The notes: generated by a model from the sequence alone, not told the origin. A DNA stretch of 47,475 nt from Bacillus sp. 2205SS5-2 (GCF_037024155.1 NZ_JAYKTS010000031.1:1-47475); one strand, 5' to 3'; shown: positions 32,380 to 41,779, counted from the first letter of the stretch. Program-made: numbers and translations.

Positions 32380-33195
32380 TCAAGCTTTTTGAGATTGAAC
32401 TTCTTCTTGAATTACTTCTCCTTCAGTATTGTTCCATTCCTTGATAGCCAACCCTAAATACACTGCAGTCAAGAGATAGAACACATACCATGGGAGGTTC
32501 CCCCCAACTGTATCCGCAATGAGGTCTAATAGGGTTGGCGTTGTGATAGCATAAAGGCCGATAGCATACAAATAACCGTATGCAATTTTTCTCTTGAAAA
32601 TAGCCGCTAAAATTAGACCAAGGAGCCCAACTAGAAAGCCCATAATCAGTTTGCTGACAAAAAACCAAATGATAATCGCTAGTCCGATTAATACGCTTAG
32701 CCATTTAATTAATGGTAGGAAATTCAAAACCGTATCCTTATCTAATGAAAATTCACTTATTTCACTAAAATAAAGTTCCTCCGTTCGGATACGATTTTGT
32801 TTATTAATAAAACGATCTCGTAATATAATGATCGCAGAATCATAATTTTCTAGTTCTGATTCAATCATAGAGACATCCGCCGCTTCTGAGTCATCAATAT
32901 AAATTAATGTGTTGTCTTCTTCAAACACAATTGGCTCATTTCCTTCTACTTCTAAAAGTCCATTTTCTAACGAGAAATCTGGTAAATCAGTTTCAATTTG
33001 GTTAATAAATCCGTCAATTGTTTTAGTGAAACTGTAACTTTGAATAAGAGCGCTGAGTAGTCCAAAGGTTAAAGTGAACAATAATAAATATAAAATTGCC
33101 CGACCAAATCCCTCAGTTGCCATCTGTTGGTAAGCTTTAGGTTTAGTGATAGCGTATTGAAGTTTTCTGAAAAAGGGGGTTTTTGTTTTTTTCAT
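32380..33195 (-). CDS. DUF1189 membrane protein
   Basis: A 271-residue integral membrane protein with hydrophobic segments near 35-55, 160-185, 190-215 and 220-250. A loop of about 100 acidic residues between the first two contains TLIYIDDSEAADVSMIESEL and is probably extracytoplasmic. The N-terminus FFRKLQYAITKPKAYQQMATEGFGRAILY and the LIKWLSVLIGLAII region are the DUF1189 pattern. Function unknown. ATG 33195 follows GAAAGGAGAAAGAG; an upstream in-frame start at 33216 would fall before that tract. Confidence 0.82.
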   Translation of the reverse strand: MKKTKTPFFRKLQYAITKPKAYQQMATEGFGRAILYLLLFTLTFGLLSALIQSYSFTKTIDGFINQIETDLPDFSLENGLLEVEGNEPIVFEEDNTLIYIDDSEAADVSMIESELENYDSAIIILRDRFINKQNRIRTEELYFSEISEFSLDKDTVLNFLPLIKWLSVLIGLAIIIWFFVSKLIMGFLVGLLGLILAAIFKRKIAYGYLYAIGLYAITTPTLLDLIADTVGGNLPWYVFYLLTAVYLGLAIKEWNNTEGEVIQEEVQSQKA

Positions 33196-33432
33196 TCTCT
33201 TTCTCCTTTCATTCAATATTATATGAGTTGGAAATATTATATCATCTAATTTCTATTCAAAACGACCCTTCATTGAGAAGTTGTTTTTCGTATAGCTAAT
33301 GAAACGAAATAAAAACGATTTTATGATAGGGAATGAACACTTAGATTTTTATAATAATTTAAAATGTGTAAAAATTCTAAAAACTAAAGAAAGAGAACAA
33401 AATAGACCCCAAATATAGTCGAAGAAAATAAT

Positions 33433-33480
33433 AATTCTCGCTGATTGAAGCACTAATTTATGGTATGATAAACGAGAATT
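33433..33480 (+). promoter_or_regulatory. Promoter region bracketed by an inverted repeat
   Basis: AATTCTCG (33433-33440) and CGAGAATT (33473-33480) are perfect inverted copies bracketing a possible promoter: TTGAAG (33445-33450), a 16-17 base spacer and GATAAA/ATAAAC. It lies 25 bases before a truncated gene. It may be an operator pair. Confidence 0.4.
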
Positions 33481-33504
33481 TCTAACGATGAGGAGATGTA
33501 TTTG

Positions 33505-33644
33505 ATGACAGCTATAACATTAGCCATCTCTGTGTTTTCGATTGTGATTTCTAGTATTGTAGCGTTAATTACATACCGCTACAATAAAATTGATATTAGA
33601 AATCAAGCAAGATTAGAACATAATAAATTAATTTTTGAGATTGA
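33505..33644 (+). pseudogene. 5' fragment of a small membrane protein gene cut by an IS remnant
   Basis: The first 47 codons encode one transmembrane helix (MTAITLAISVFSIVISSIVA LITYR) followed by NKIDIRNQARLEHNKLIFEID, where the sequence switches to an IS200/IS605 transposase. Beyond that point the frame reads 31 foreign residues to a stop at 33738. The ATG follows AGGAGATGTATTTG. The type (short anchor followed by a soluble part) occurs in many unknown Bacillus proteins. The rest of the gene was not found on the other side of the IS remnant. Confidence 0.7.
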
Positions 33645-33905
33645 TATAATATTTCGGTTGAAGATTGGAATCACGATAAAGACCATATACAGGTCATGTT
33701 CAAGGCACATCCTAGTAGTGAATTATCTAAGTTTCTAAATGCTTATAAGAGTGCCAGTTCTCGATTGATAAAACGTGACTATCCCTTGGTTCGTAAAAAG
33801 CTTTGGAAAGAAACGTTTTGGTCAAGAAGCTTCTGTTTGATTACAACGGGCGGTGCTTCCATAGAAACAATCAAACAGTCCATTGAAAAGCAAGGTAGGA
33901 AGTAG
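33645..33905 (+). pseudogene. tnpA: 5'-truncated IS200/IS605 TnpA (Y1 transposase)
   Basis: Encodes the last 86 or so residues of TnpA. It includes ISVEDWNHDKDHIQVMFKAH, the catalytic-tyrosine helix in ELSKFLNAYKSASSRLIKRD and the ending TTGGASIETIKQSIEKQGRK. The HUH histidines, which lie in the missing N-terminus, are absent, so it cannot be active. An internal ATG at 33696 gives a 69-residue frame that is not a gene. Confidence 0.8.
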
Positions 33906-33914
33906 GTGTTGGTA

Positions 33915-34367
33915 ATGTTGAAAGCATATAAGTATCGTCTCTATCCAAATAAGGAACAACGAATATTGTTCGCAAAAACCTTCGGGTGTGTGCGATTGGT
34001 GTATAACAAAATGCTTGCTGATAGAATCAATTCTTATAAAAAATCTCAAGAATGCATAGACAAATCCATTAAACATCCTACTCCTGCACAATATAAAGCT
34101 GAATTTCTGTTTCTAAAGGAAGTGGATTGCCTTGCTTTAGCTAATGCACAAATGAATCTAAACAAAGCATACGCTAATTTCTTTCGTGATAAGTCCACTG
34201 GATTTCCAAAGTTCAAAAGCAAAAAAGACAATCATCACATGTATACTACCAACTGGACTTTGTCGAATTTTAGGGATGCTTTTATGAAGGAAATTGATAT
34301 AAAAACAAGAATTAGTCTTATAGTAGTGATAGTCACTATCGTCCCATTTACAAATGGACTTTATTGA
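33915..34367 (+). pseudogene. tnpB: Truncated IS605 TnpB (RNA-guided nuclease family)
   Basis: About 112 residues of the TnpB N-terminus are recognisable: MLKAYKYRLYPNKEQRILFA, GCVRLVYNKMLADR, and FFRDKSTGFPKFKSKKDNHHMYTTN. After TTN the sequence leaves the family and ends in 38 unrelated residues. The RuvC-like nuclease domain with its Asp/Glu residues and the zinc finger are missing. ATG 33915 is the family start; the GTG at 33906 overlaps the tnpA stop. Confidence 0.8.
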
Positions 34368-34587
34368 GCTTCCCACAAGCAAGAGTGGTCCTAAAGAAAA
34401 GGGCAAACTGGTAAGAGGGAGCCCGTGTTAGCACGGTTGTTTCAATTAAAAATTATAAAATAAGTTTCACTATATTTGGAAGGTTTCAAAGGTTGCGACC
34501 TATTAGTTGGAATAGACAGTACACTTCTTGCTTTATTGAAGGGAAACAAAATAAAAAAATAGCTTATTATTCTGAAGGAGGATGACT

Positions 34588-36327
34588 ATGAGTTGGAAAG
34601 AAATTCATCAAAGATGGCTAGATTTTAAAGGTATGGATTCGAAGTTAAAAGCTGAACTAGAAGAAATGAAGGATGAAAAAATATTAGAGGATGCTTTTTA
34701 TAAAAATTTAGAGTTTGGAACAGGTGGAATGAGAGGCGAAATTGGAGTAGGAACAAATCGCATGAATCTGTATACAGTTCGAAAAGCTTCAGAAGGATTG
34801 GCTAGATATATCGAGGATTACGGAGAAGAAGCAAAAAAACGTGGCGTTGTGATTGCATATGATTCTCGTCATAAATCACCAGAATTTTCAATGGAAGCAG
34901 CTAGAACATTAGCCTCCCATGGTATTCAAACTTACATATTCGAGTCTTTACGTGCTACCCCAGAGCTGTCATTCGCTCTTCGCTATCTAAATGCATTTTC
35001 AGGAATTGTTGTGACAGCTAGTCATAATCCTCCTGAATATAACGGGTATAAAGTGTATGGCGAAGATGGAGCTCAACTTCCACCTAACGAGGCAGACCGA
35101 GTAATAGCAAAAGTTAATGAAGTGAAAAATGAATTATCTATCAATGTAGACACAGAAGAAAAATTAAAAGAAAAAGGGTTAATTAACATGATAGGCGAAG
35201 AGGTAGATCAATCCTATCTTGAGCATTTACTTTCTATTTCGGAAACACCGCAGGCAGCAAAAGAAGCCGAGTTACGTATAATATTTACACCACTTCATGG
35301 GACAGCAAACATGATGGTGAGACGGGGACTAGATGCACTAGGCTATGAGCTGGTGCATATCGTAAAAGAACAAGCGGAACCTGATGCGAACTTTTCAACC
35401 GTTGCCTCTCCAAATCCAGAAGAACGTGCTGCCTTTGAGCTGGCTATACGTGATGGGAAAGAAATGAATGCAGATATTTTATTAGCTACAGACCCGGATG
35501 CCGATCGAGTTGGCGTAGCTGTTAAAGATCCGAACGGAGAATACATTCTGCTAACAGGTAACCAAACAGGAGCCATTTTACTTCACTATCTATTAAGTCG
35601 CAAAAAAGAAAAAGGAACGCTTCCTGAAAATGGAATTGTATTCAAAACGATTGTTACTTCGGAAATCGGTCGAGATATTGCCCTTAATTTTGGGATACCG
35701 ACAGAAGATGTGTTAACTGGTTTTAAATTCATCGGTGAAAAAATTAAGCAATATGAAAAATCCGGTGAACACACTTTCTTATTTGGATATGAAGAAAGCT
35801 ACGGTTATTTAGTGGGCGACTTTGCCCGAGATAAAGATGCCATCCAAGCTGTTTTATTGGCTACAGAAGCGGCTGCCTACTATAAAAAGCAAGACAAAAC
35901 GCTCTATGATGTACTGTTAGAGTTGTATAAAGAACATGGTTATTATAAAGAGGGACTTAAATCGTTAACATTAAAAGGAAAAGAAGGAGCAGAACAAATT
36001 CAAGCCATTTTACGTTCGTTACGTCAAGAGCCCTTTACAGAGCTTTCAGGGGCAAAAGTAACGAGGATTGAAGATTATTCCACTTCTCTTCGCACAAACG
36101 TGCTAGCCTCAACACAAGAAACGATGTTCCTACCAAAATCTAATGTACTAAAATATTTCTTGGATGACGGATCGTGGTTCTGCGTGAGACCATCTGGCAC
36201 CGAGCCTAAGGTGAAATTTTATTTAAGTATTAAAGGCCAATCTTTACATGATAGTGAAGAGAAGTTAGACAGGTATATGAATGCATTAATGAATAAAATT
36301 GATGGATTATTAAACTCTCAACAATAA
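34588..36327 (+). CDS. pgcA: Alpha-phosphoglucomutase / phosphosugar mutase PgcA
   Basis: A 579-residue enzyme interconverting glucose-6-phosphate and glucose-1-phosphate, feeding UDP-glucose for glycolipid and wall teichoic acid synthesis. It has the four domains of the family: an N-terminal [18 protein letters not shown], the phosphoserine loop [15 protein letters not shown] (Ser near 146), the metal loop [11 protein letters not shown] (about 301-311), the sugar-binding GYEESYGYL, and a C-terminal [14 protein letters not shown] phosphate-binding loop. ATG 34588 is seven bases after GAAGGAGG; the ATG at 34582 is too close to it. In B. subtilis pgcA precedes yhcY; here an SDR gene lies between them. 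Confidence 0.94.
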   Translation: MSWKEIHQRWLDFKGMDSKLKAELEEMKDEKILEDAFYKNLEFGTGGMRGEIGVGTNRMNLYTVRKASEGLARYIEDYGEEAKKRGVVIAYDSRHKSPEFSMEAARTLASHGIQTYIFESLRATPELSFALRYLNAFSGIVVTASHNPPEYNGYKVYGEDGAQLPPNEADRVIAKVNEVKNELSINVDTEEKLKEKGLINMIGEEVDQSYLEHLLSISETPQAAKEAELRIIFTPLHGTANMMVRRGLDALGYELVHIVKEQAEPDANFSTVASPNPEERAAFELAIRDGKEMNADILLATDPDADRVGVAVKDPNGEYILLTGNQTGAILLHYLLSRKKEKGTLPENGIVFKTIVTSEIGRDIALNFGIPTEDVLTGFKFIGEKIKQYEKSGEHTFLFGYEESYGYLVGDFARDKDAIQAVLLATEAAAYYKKQDKTLYDVLLELYKEHGYYKEGLKSLTLKGKEGAEQIQAILRSLRQEPFTELSGAKVTRIEDYSTSLRTNVLASTQETMFLPKSNVLKYFLDDGSWFCVRPSGTEPKVKFYLSIKGQSLHDSEEKLDRYMNALMNKIDGLLNSQQ

Positions 36328-36356
36328 ATTGGTTTACTATGAAAGGAATTTTTATT

Positions 36357-37076
36357 ATGAAAAATCAAGTAGCAGTCGTAACCGGAGCATCAAGAGGAAT
36401 TGGCAAAGAGATTGCACGTCAATTTGCAGAACAAGGGGCGAAACTCACTCTAATTGGGAGTTCCGATGACATTTTCACAGCAGCTCACGAGCTGAAAAAT
36501 CAAGGGTTTGAACATGTGTTAGCTATTAAGGCTAATGTAGCTGACGAAAATATGGTTCATAAAGCAGTAAATCAGACTATTGAAGAATACGGTCAAGTAG
36601 ATATTTTAGTTAATAATGCTGGAGTAGGCTTTTTTAAAGAAGTAGAAGAGGTATCTGTAGACGAATGGAAACACCTTTTTGAAGTGAATGTTCAAGGAGT
36701 ATTTGTTTGTTCTAAAGCAGTTTTGCCCACAATGAAAGAACAGAAAAGTGGTACAATCATCACCATCTCTTCCGATGTGGCACGATATACCATTCCGAAT
36801 GGCTCTGCCTATACGGCGACTAAATATGCAGTCCAAGGTTTTTCTGGATCTTTAGCTCAAGAAGTTCGTGAGTATGGAATTCGTGTAGGGACTATTAATC
36901 CAGGAATGGTGGATACATTTTTTGCCGGCTCTAAGCAAGGAGATTCTGATAAACATGACTGGCTTAAGGTAGAAAACGTCGCCTCAGCTGTCACTTATAT
37001 GGCTAACGCACCCAAGCATATGGTGATTGATGAGATGGTTCTACACCCATTGGTTCAGCAATATCCAATTGCATAA
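36357..37076 (+). CDS. Short-chain dehydrogenase/reductase
   Basis: A 239-residue classical SDR. The cofactor motif TGASRGIGKEIA (10-21), NNAGVGFF (about 83-90), catalytic Ser in ITISSDVARY and the YTATKYAVQGF motif (Tyr and Lys near 149 and 153) are all present. The region GSSDD after the second strand does not show a clear NADP-binding Arg, so cofactor choice is open. The substrate is unknown. ATG 36357 follows GAAAGGAATTTTTATT; an upstream start at 36339 has no ribosome binding site. It is 29 bases after pgcA and ends at a terminator, so it probably shares the pgcA transcript. Confidence 0.88.
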   Translation: MKNQVAVVTGASRGIGKEIARQFAEQGAKLTLIGSSDDIFTAAHELKNQGFEHVLAIKANVADENMVHKAVNQTIEEYGQVDILVNNAGVGFFKEVEEVSVDEWKHLFEVNVQGVFVCSKAVLPTMKEQKSGTIITISSDVARYTIPNGSAYTATKYAVQGFSGSLAQEVREYGIRVGTINPGMVDTFFAGSKQGDSDKHDWLKVENVASAVTYMANAPKHMVIDEMVLHPLVQQYPIA

Positions 37077-37084
37077 ATGAGCTA

Positions 37085-37118
37085 AAAAACGAAGAGTATA
37101 TAGACTCTTCGTTTTTTT
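37085..37118 (+). terminator. Terminator after the SDR gene
   Basis: Stem AAAAACGAAGAGT / ACTCTTCGTTTTT around ATATAG with a T-run; strong. Confidence 0.9.
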
Positions 37119-37315
37119 CATGGAAGTCGAAGTGAAAGTTTAGTGGTATCGTCATTCAGTTTTAAATGAAGAGCACTGGAAAATCATTCTTCAATTCTAT
37201 AGTTTGATTCTATATTCTTTCCATCAAAAGTCTTAGAAAAATTCAGACTGTTGTATAATAACTTTTTGAAGTATTTCGACTATACTAATCATATACGAAT
37301 TAAAGGGTGAGAATT

Positions 37316-38437
37316 GTGAATAAAAAAGCTGAGAATTCAAGCAATGTCCTCTTGTTAAAAGAAATTGCCGAATTACTGAATGAAGAGACAGAAATGCAAC
37401 CAATGCTCACTCAATCACTTCAACGTTTTTTAAATGGTACTGCTTTTACAACGGGCTGGATATTCTTTGTTTCCAATCAAGACACGCATAAACTAATGAC
37501 ACACGTCGGTTTACCTCCCGCTCTTAGTGACCAGTCTTGCTTAGGGATGAAAGAAGGTAACTGCTGGTGTGTCAGTAAATATCGAAAAGGTACCCTGAAG
37601 AAAGCTTCCAATATTATGGAGTGCAAACGGGTCGAAGATGCTATTTCTGCAGAAAAGTTGAATCATGAGGGGATTCTATATCATGCTACTGTCCCTTTAA
37701 GGTCGGGAGAGGAATCGTTCGGTTTGCTTAACGTAGCAGCTCCATATAAAAGTTTTTTTAACCATGAAGAGTTAGCTTTACTTGAATCAGTAGCGTTTCA
37801 GATCGGTTCTGCTATTAAGCGGATCATGTTAAATAAAAAAGAACAGGACATAATGGTCATGGCTGAGCGAAACCGGCTTGCTCGAGACTTGCATGATTCG
37901 GTTAACCAGCTATTATTTTCGCTCACTTTAACGGCAAGAGGTGGAAAAGAACGGGCAGCAGATGAAGAAATAAAAGAAATATTTCAAGATATCCATGGGT
38001 TGTCGCAGCAAGCTTTATCAGAAATGCGCGCTTTGATTTGGCAATTGCGCCCAAAAGGATTAGAGAAGGGGCTAATTGAAGCAATAAAAGACTATGGCGA
38101 TTTGCTAGGTTTATCGCTTCTTTTTACGGTAAAAGGGGTCATTTCTCTTCCAGGGAAAATAGAAGAAGCTTTATGGAGGATTGCACAAGAAGCCTTAAAT
38201 AACTGTAAAAAACATGCTGGAACTACGAAAATTCATATTTACTTGGAATCAACTGCGAACGAAATGAAGCTTTCGATAAAAGATAATGGAAGAGGTTTTC
38301 ACGCGGAATCTTTTCAATCCCTCCCTTCTTTAGGCATCCAAAGTATGAAGGAGCGTGTGGAAAGTTTTCAAGGAGACTTTAAATTAATAAGTGAGTCGAA
38401 TAAAGGGACTGAAATAAAAGTACTACTTCCATTGTAG
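37316..38437 (+). CDS. yhcY: GAF-containing NarL-type sensor kinase, YhcY-like
   Basis: A 373-residue soluble sensor kinase. Residues 20-170 form a GAF domain; then come the HisKA_3 dimerisation helix with His193 in ERNRLARDLHDSVNQLLFSL and a small ATPase domain (EALNNCKKHAG, DNGRGF, SMKERVESF). No membrane segment is seen. The GAF domain holds a conspicuous set C75-x7-C83-x-C85-x17-C103 (in QSCLGMKEGNCWC and IMECKR) that could bind metal or an iron-sulfur cluster. It forms an operon with the regulator and the FMN reductase, the order of B. subtilis yhcY-yhcZ-yhdA. GTG 37316 follows TAAAGGGTGA; the GTG at 37307 lies inside that tract. Confidence 0.88.
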   Translation: MNKKAENSSNVLLLKEIAELLNEETEMQPMLTQSLQRFLNGTAFTTGWIFFVSNQDTHKLMTHVGLPPALSDQSCLGMKEGNCWCVSKYRKGTLKKASNIMECKRVEDAISAEKLNHEGILYHATVPLRSGEESFGLLNVAAPYKSFFNHEELALLESVAFQIGSAIKRIMLNKKEQDIMVMAERNRLARDLHDSVNQLLFSLTLTARGGKERAADEEIKEIFQDIHGLSQQALSEMRALIWQLRPKGLEKGLIEAIKDYGDLLGLSLLFTVKGVISLPGKIEEALWRIAQEALNNCKKHAGTTKIHIYLESTANEMKLSIKDNGRGFHAESFQSLPSLGIQSMKERVESFQGDFKLISESNKGTEIKVLLPL

Positions 38438-38450
38438 GGAGGAGAAAATC

Positions 38451-39083
38451 ATGACAATAAAGGTTTTAATTGCAGATGATCATCATGTCGTTCGACGAGG
38501 GTTAATCTTTTTCCTGAAAACACAAAAGGATATTGACATAATTGGTGAGGCTCAGAATGGGCAGGAAGCAGTAGAACGGGCTCAGGAGTTGAAACCAGAC
38601 GTAATTTTAATGGACCTAATTATGCCTCTGATGGACGGGATTGAAGCCACGAAGGAGATAAAGTTGAAAGTTCCTGAAATAGCGATTATCATGCTTACAA
38701 GTTTTTCAGATCAAGAACATGTTATTCCTGCGCTAGAGGCAGGAGCTTCTGGCTATCAGTTGAAGGACATAGAGCCGGATGAATTAGTCCACTGCATACG
38801 CCAAGTTGTTCAAGGAGAAAAAGCTCTTCATCCTAAAGCAACCTCCCAACTCTTAACAAGAATAACCACACAAAAACCAGATAATTTAATAGAAAATCTG
38901 ACTACTCGTGAAAAAGAAGTATTAGGGCAGCTAACGAAAGGGAAAAGCAATAAAGAGATAGCAGTAAGTTTGTTTATTACAGAAAAAACCGTGAAGAGCC
39001 ATATTTCAAATATTTTCGGCAAACTTCAAGTCTCGGATCGAACCCAAGCAGCGCTATATGCAGTCAAGCGCGGAATTGTCTAA
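38451..39083 (+). CDS. yhcZ: NarL/LuxR-type response regulator, YhcZ-like
   Basis: A 210-residue regulator. The receiver domain has ADD at 8-10, phospho-acceptor Asp55 in VILMDLIMPLMDG and a Lys in YQLKDI. After a linker it has a LuxR helix-turn-helix (about 145-205, LTTREKEVLGQLTKGKSNKE, then TEKTVKSHISNIFGKL). Its partner kinase is encoded 13 bases upstream and the FMN reductase 23 bases downstream, so regulation of redox genes is a reasonable idea. AGGGAGGAG precedes the ATG. Confidence 0.93.
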   Translation: MTIKVLIADDHHVVRRGLIFFLKTQKDIDIIGEAQNGQEAVERAQELKPDVILMDLIMPLMDGIEATKEIKLKVPEIAIIMLTSFSDQEHVIPALEAGASGYQLKDIEPDELVHCIRQVVQGEKALHPKATSQLLTRITTQKPDNLIENLTTREKEVLGQLTKGKSNKEIAVSLFITEKTVKSHISNIFGKLQVSDRTQAALYAVKRGIV

Positions 39084-39091
39084 ATAGCTAG

Positions 39092-39642
<551 letters not shown>

Positions 39643-39643
<1 letters not shown>

Positions 39644-39674
39644 AACCCTAAAGCAAAGGCTTTAGGGTTTTTTA
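39643..39674. terminator. Terminator between yhdA and yhdB
   Basis: Perfect stem AAACCCTAAAGC / GCTTTAGGGTTT around AAAG with TTTTT. It is convergent and lies next to the minus-strand yhdB stop. Confidence 0.9.
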
Positions 39675-39677
39675 TTG

Positions 39678-39935
39678 CTATATTTTAAGAATGACTTGCT
39701 CATCTGGCTGAAAAAACGCAGTTGATTGCATATTTGCATGCTCAATGTAACGCATCAGGCGATAAAAATACCCTTCAACTTTTTGATAGTCCTTAGAGAA
39801 ATTATAGGCATGCAAGAAATGCTCAATGTGTTTAGAGAGGAGGTTGTCCTTTGTGCGCACCATCAAAATTAATAAATTATCCCATTCTGATCGATGGGTA
39901 TAGTACAAAGCTCTGTCATAATCCACCTTATCCAT
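39678..39935 (-). CDS. yhdB: YhdB-like protein
   Basis: An 85-residue protein. DYDRALYYTHRSEWDNLLIL and MVRTKDNLLSKHIEHFLHAY are very close to what I recall for B. subtilis YhdB, and the position beside yhdA is the same. It is soluble, helical and without a signal sequence; function unknown. The ATG at 39935 follows AAGGAGGGAGTTAA. Confidence 0.85.
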   Translation of the reverse strand: MDKVDYDRALYYTHRSEWDNLLILMVRTKDNLLSKHIEHFLHAYNFSKDYQKVEGYFYRLMRYIEHANMQSTAFFQPDEQVILKI

Positions 39936-39968
39936 TTAACTCCCTCCTTCTGAAGGGTTGATACTATT

Positions 39969-40151
39969 ATGTGTACTAGAAGCAAATTTGAACGTTGTAA
40001 AAGTTGGGTACGCTTTGATGAAGGGATTTCCTTGTATTGGTTGAATAAGAAACCGAAACGAATCTGTAGAAGTCCCTTTGAACTAAGCAGATATGATCAA
40101 AATCATTGCATTTACCACCACAGTGTAAAACATGACGGGGATGGTTTTTAG
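39969..40151 (+). CDS. Possible 60-residue Cys/His-rich ORF, doubtful
   Basis: Encodes MCTRSKFERCKSWVRFDE ... HCIYHHSVKHDGDGF, with four Cys and several His, which is unusual for a chance frame. There is no convincing ribosome binding site (GGGTTGATACTATT), and I recognise no family. The start lies close to the divergent yhdB start. It may be a real small metal-binding protein or noise. The bases from 40152 to 40298 hold nothing I can identify. Confidence 0.25.
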   Translation: MCTRSKFERCKSWVRFDEGISLYWLNKKPKRICRSPFELSRYDQNHCIYHHSVKHDGDGF

Positions 40152-40298
40152 CTATCTTTGCTTGAAGTTTGAATCATGTCTTTTGCTGAGAAATAAATAT
40201 TTTTACTGTGGCCAAGTGGATTAAATGAAATAATTCCATGAACAAGAAGGTAGGAATACGAATGTAACTGAATATCAATGGTCATTGTGAAATAGGTT

Positions 40299-40495
40299 AA
40301 TGGCTCTATTCGTAACCTTTGTTGCTATTTACACAAAGAAAAAACAGGCAGAAAGATTTTTTGGACTGATTTCTTACTTTTTATCTAGAAATGGAGAAGT
40401 TTTCATGAGGAAAAGAGCACTAAGTCATACAAATCAGGGGATATATTCCTATTCGAAAAGCCACAACTTTTGCGAAAACAGCCTTTCGCAGAATG
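40299..40495 (-). repeat. Subfamily III dispersed repeat
   Basis: Reverse copy: AATGGCTCTATTCGTAACC at one end; AAAAAACAGGCAGAAAG and GAGGAAAAGAGCACTAAG inside; GAAAAGCCACAACTTTTGCG and AAAACAGCCTTTC at the other end. The AACAGGCAG and GGAAAAGAGCAC blocks match the reverse complement of the copy at 26324-26496. Confidence 0.7.
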
Positions 40496-40579
40496 AGTAA
40501 ATTCCCCTATAAGAAGATTCAAGGGTTTATTTTGTAGTATTTTTAATGAAAATATAGGTGAAATGCAGGGTTACCACCC

Positions 40580-40622
40580 GTTTTTTAGGTTTATAGCTAT
40601 AGAGTTTACCAAAAGAGCCTTA
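40580..40622 (+). repeat. Terminal fragment of a dispersed repeat
   Basis: TATAGCTATAGAGTTTACCA followed by AAAGAGCC matches the right end of subfamily II (6290-6312). The rest of the element is absent or unrecognisable. Confidence 0.5.
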
Positions 40623-40763
40623 TCGAAAGGCAATCTGTAGTTATGCTTATAAGTATAAAGGATTAATGAATATGTAAATTGAAATCACTCGAGTTTTACC
40701 TCTTCAGTATGTTTTGCAAAATTTTGCGAACGCTAAACATAAGATGAAAAATAGGAGTACTGA

Positions 40764-41579
40764 ATGATGAGAAAAAGTCTTATGAAGGTTATAGTAATTT
40801 TCACAACCCTCCATTTCTATCCACTTCCAATCGCTAGAGGTAGCAGTGTCAATCTGCATATCCAAATGCTACCGTGGAAAGAGGCAACAGAAATCATACC
40901 TACTGGAACTAAATTCGATATCATTGATGTTGAAAGTGGAAAGTACTTCTCAGTACAAAGAAGAGCTGGAAGTGATCATGCCGATGTCCAACCATTAACC
41001 CATAAAGATACTAATATAATGAAAAATATATATCAGGACAATTGGAGCTGGAAAAGGCGTGCTGTCCTTGTTTCTTATCAAGGAAAATTAATCGCAGCCT
41101 CAATGCATGGTATGCCACACGGAGCTGGAGCTCTACAGAATGGCTTTCCAGGCCATTTCTGCGTGCATTTCTTAAATAGCACTACTCACGGATCGGAGAC
41201 TCCAGATTTAGCGCATCAACTTATGGTTCAAAAAGCAGGTGGACACCTCGAAGCATTTTTATATACTCTTTCTCCAAAGGAACTATTAGAAGCACTGGCA
41301 GTTGGAATAAATAATGAGGATAAAAGGTTGTTGAAGCTCATTCTGATTGGTGCTGATGAAAAAGAGATGAAAAAAGTATCCACTATTGAATTGATTCAAT
41401 GGAATGAGATGAATAAGGGGGATACGGTTTCACCTCTTACTCAGAAAATCAATGTAAAGACAAAGATGTATATAAAAGAACAAGGACCAATAGTTCAAGA
41501 TTGTGTACTTTATTTTGTAAAAGATCCTATTGAAGGAAGTTGGAAGTTACTAAGTCAGACGCTTATTAAACGTATATAG
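40764..41579 (+). CDS. Exported protein with a conserved His-rich domain of unknown function
   Basis: A 271-residue protein with a signal peptide (MMRKSLMKVIVIFTTLHFYPLPIARG, cut perhaps near residue 26). Residues 45-160 form the recognisable domain: TKFDIIDVESGKYFSVQRRA, SDHADVQPLTHKDTNIMK, WSWKRRAVLV, MHGMPHGAGALQNGFPGHFC and HFLNSTTHGSETPDLAHQ. I recall the same pattern in clostridial and Bacillus exported proteins, often fused to peptidoglycan-binding modules, with no proven function. Its clustered His, Asp and Cys residues could form a metal site. The C-terminal 100 residues are not recognised. TAGGAGTACTGA precedes the ATG. It stands alone, upstream of spoVR. Confidence 0.72.
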   Translation: MMRKSLMKVIVIFTTLHFYPLPIARGSSVNLHIQMLPWKEATEIIPTGTKFDIIDVESGKYFSVQRRAGSDHADVQPLTHKDTNIMKNIYQDNWSWKRRAVLVSYQGKLIAASMHGMPHGAGALQNGFPGHFCVHFLNSTTHGSETPDLAHQLMVQKAGGHLEAFLYTLSPKELLEALAVGINNEDKRLLKLILIGADEKEMKKVSTIELIQWNEMNKGDTVSPLTQKINVKTKMYIKEQGPIVQDCVLYFVKDPIEGSWKLLSQTLIKRI

Positions 41580-41749
41580 ATGGCCGTTAAGAGAAGGTGC
41601 AAAAAATTAGGGGGAAGTTACTTCTACCTACTAATTCTTATAAATTTTCTCAATACCACAAAACATGAATTTGTAAAATTGCAAAATCAATGGTTTAGCT
41701 TAAAAAGTGAAGGTAATCTGGTTACTTAACGTGGAATTAAAATACAACC

Positions 41750-41779
41750 TCATTTTTCTTTGTCCATGCTCATACACAT
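41750..41779 (+). promoter_or_regulatory. Sigma-E-like promoter of spoVR
   Basis: TCATTTT (41750-41756), a 14-base spacer and CATACACA(T) (41771-41779), close to the sigma-E pattern (CATATT / CATACANT), 30 bases before the start codon. spoVR of B. subtilis is a sigma-E gene, which agrees. Confidence 0.5.

Larger units (their letters stand above)
33645..34436 (+). mobile_element. Decayed IS200/IS605-family element, copy 1
   Basis: Holds the 3' two-thirds of tnpA and the first third of tnpB, nearly identical to the copy at 44300-45110 from TATAATATTTCGGTTGAAG onward. The left end and tnpA start are lost. After about 34253 the tnpB sequence jumps to unrelated DNA that ends in a small hairpin CCGTG-TTAG-CACGG (34423-34436), which may be the element's right end or the RNA scaffold end. 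The left and right limits are approximate. Confidence 0.7.

Noticed and set aside
33496-33738. 80-codon frame read as one protein
   Set aside because: It is a fusion of the first 47 codons of a lost gene with out-of-frame IS200/IS605 sequence.
40300-40500. 66-codon frame
   Set aside because: Lies wholly inside a subfamily III repeat; no ribosome binding site.
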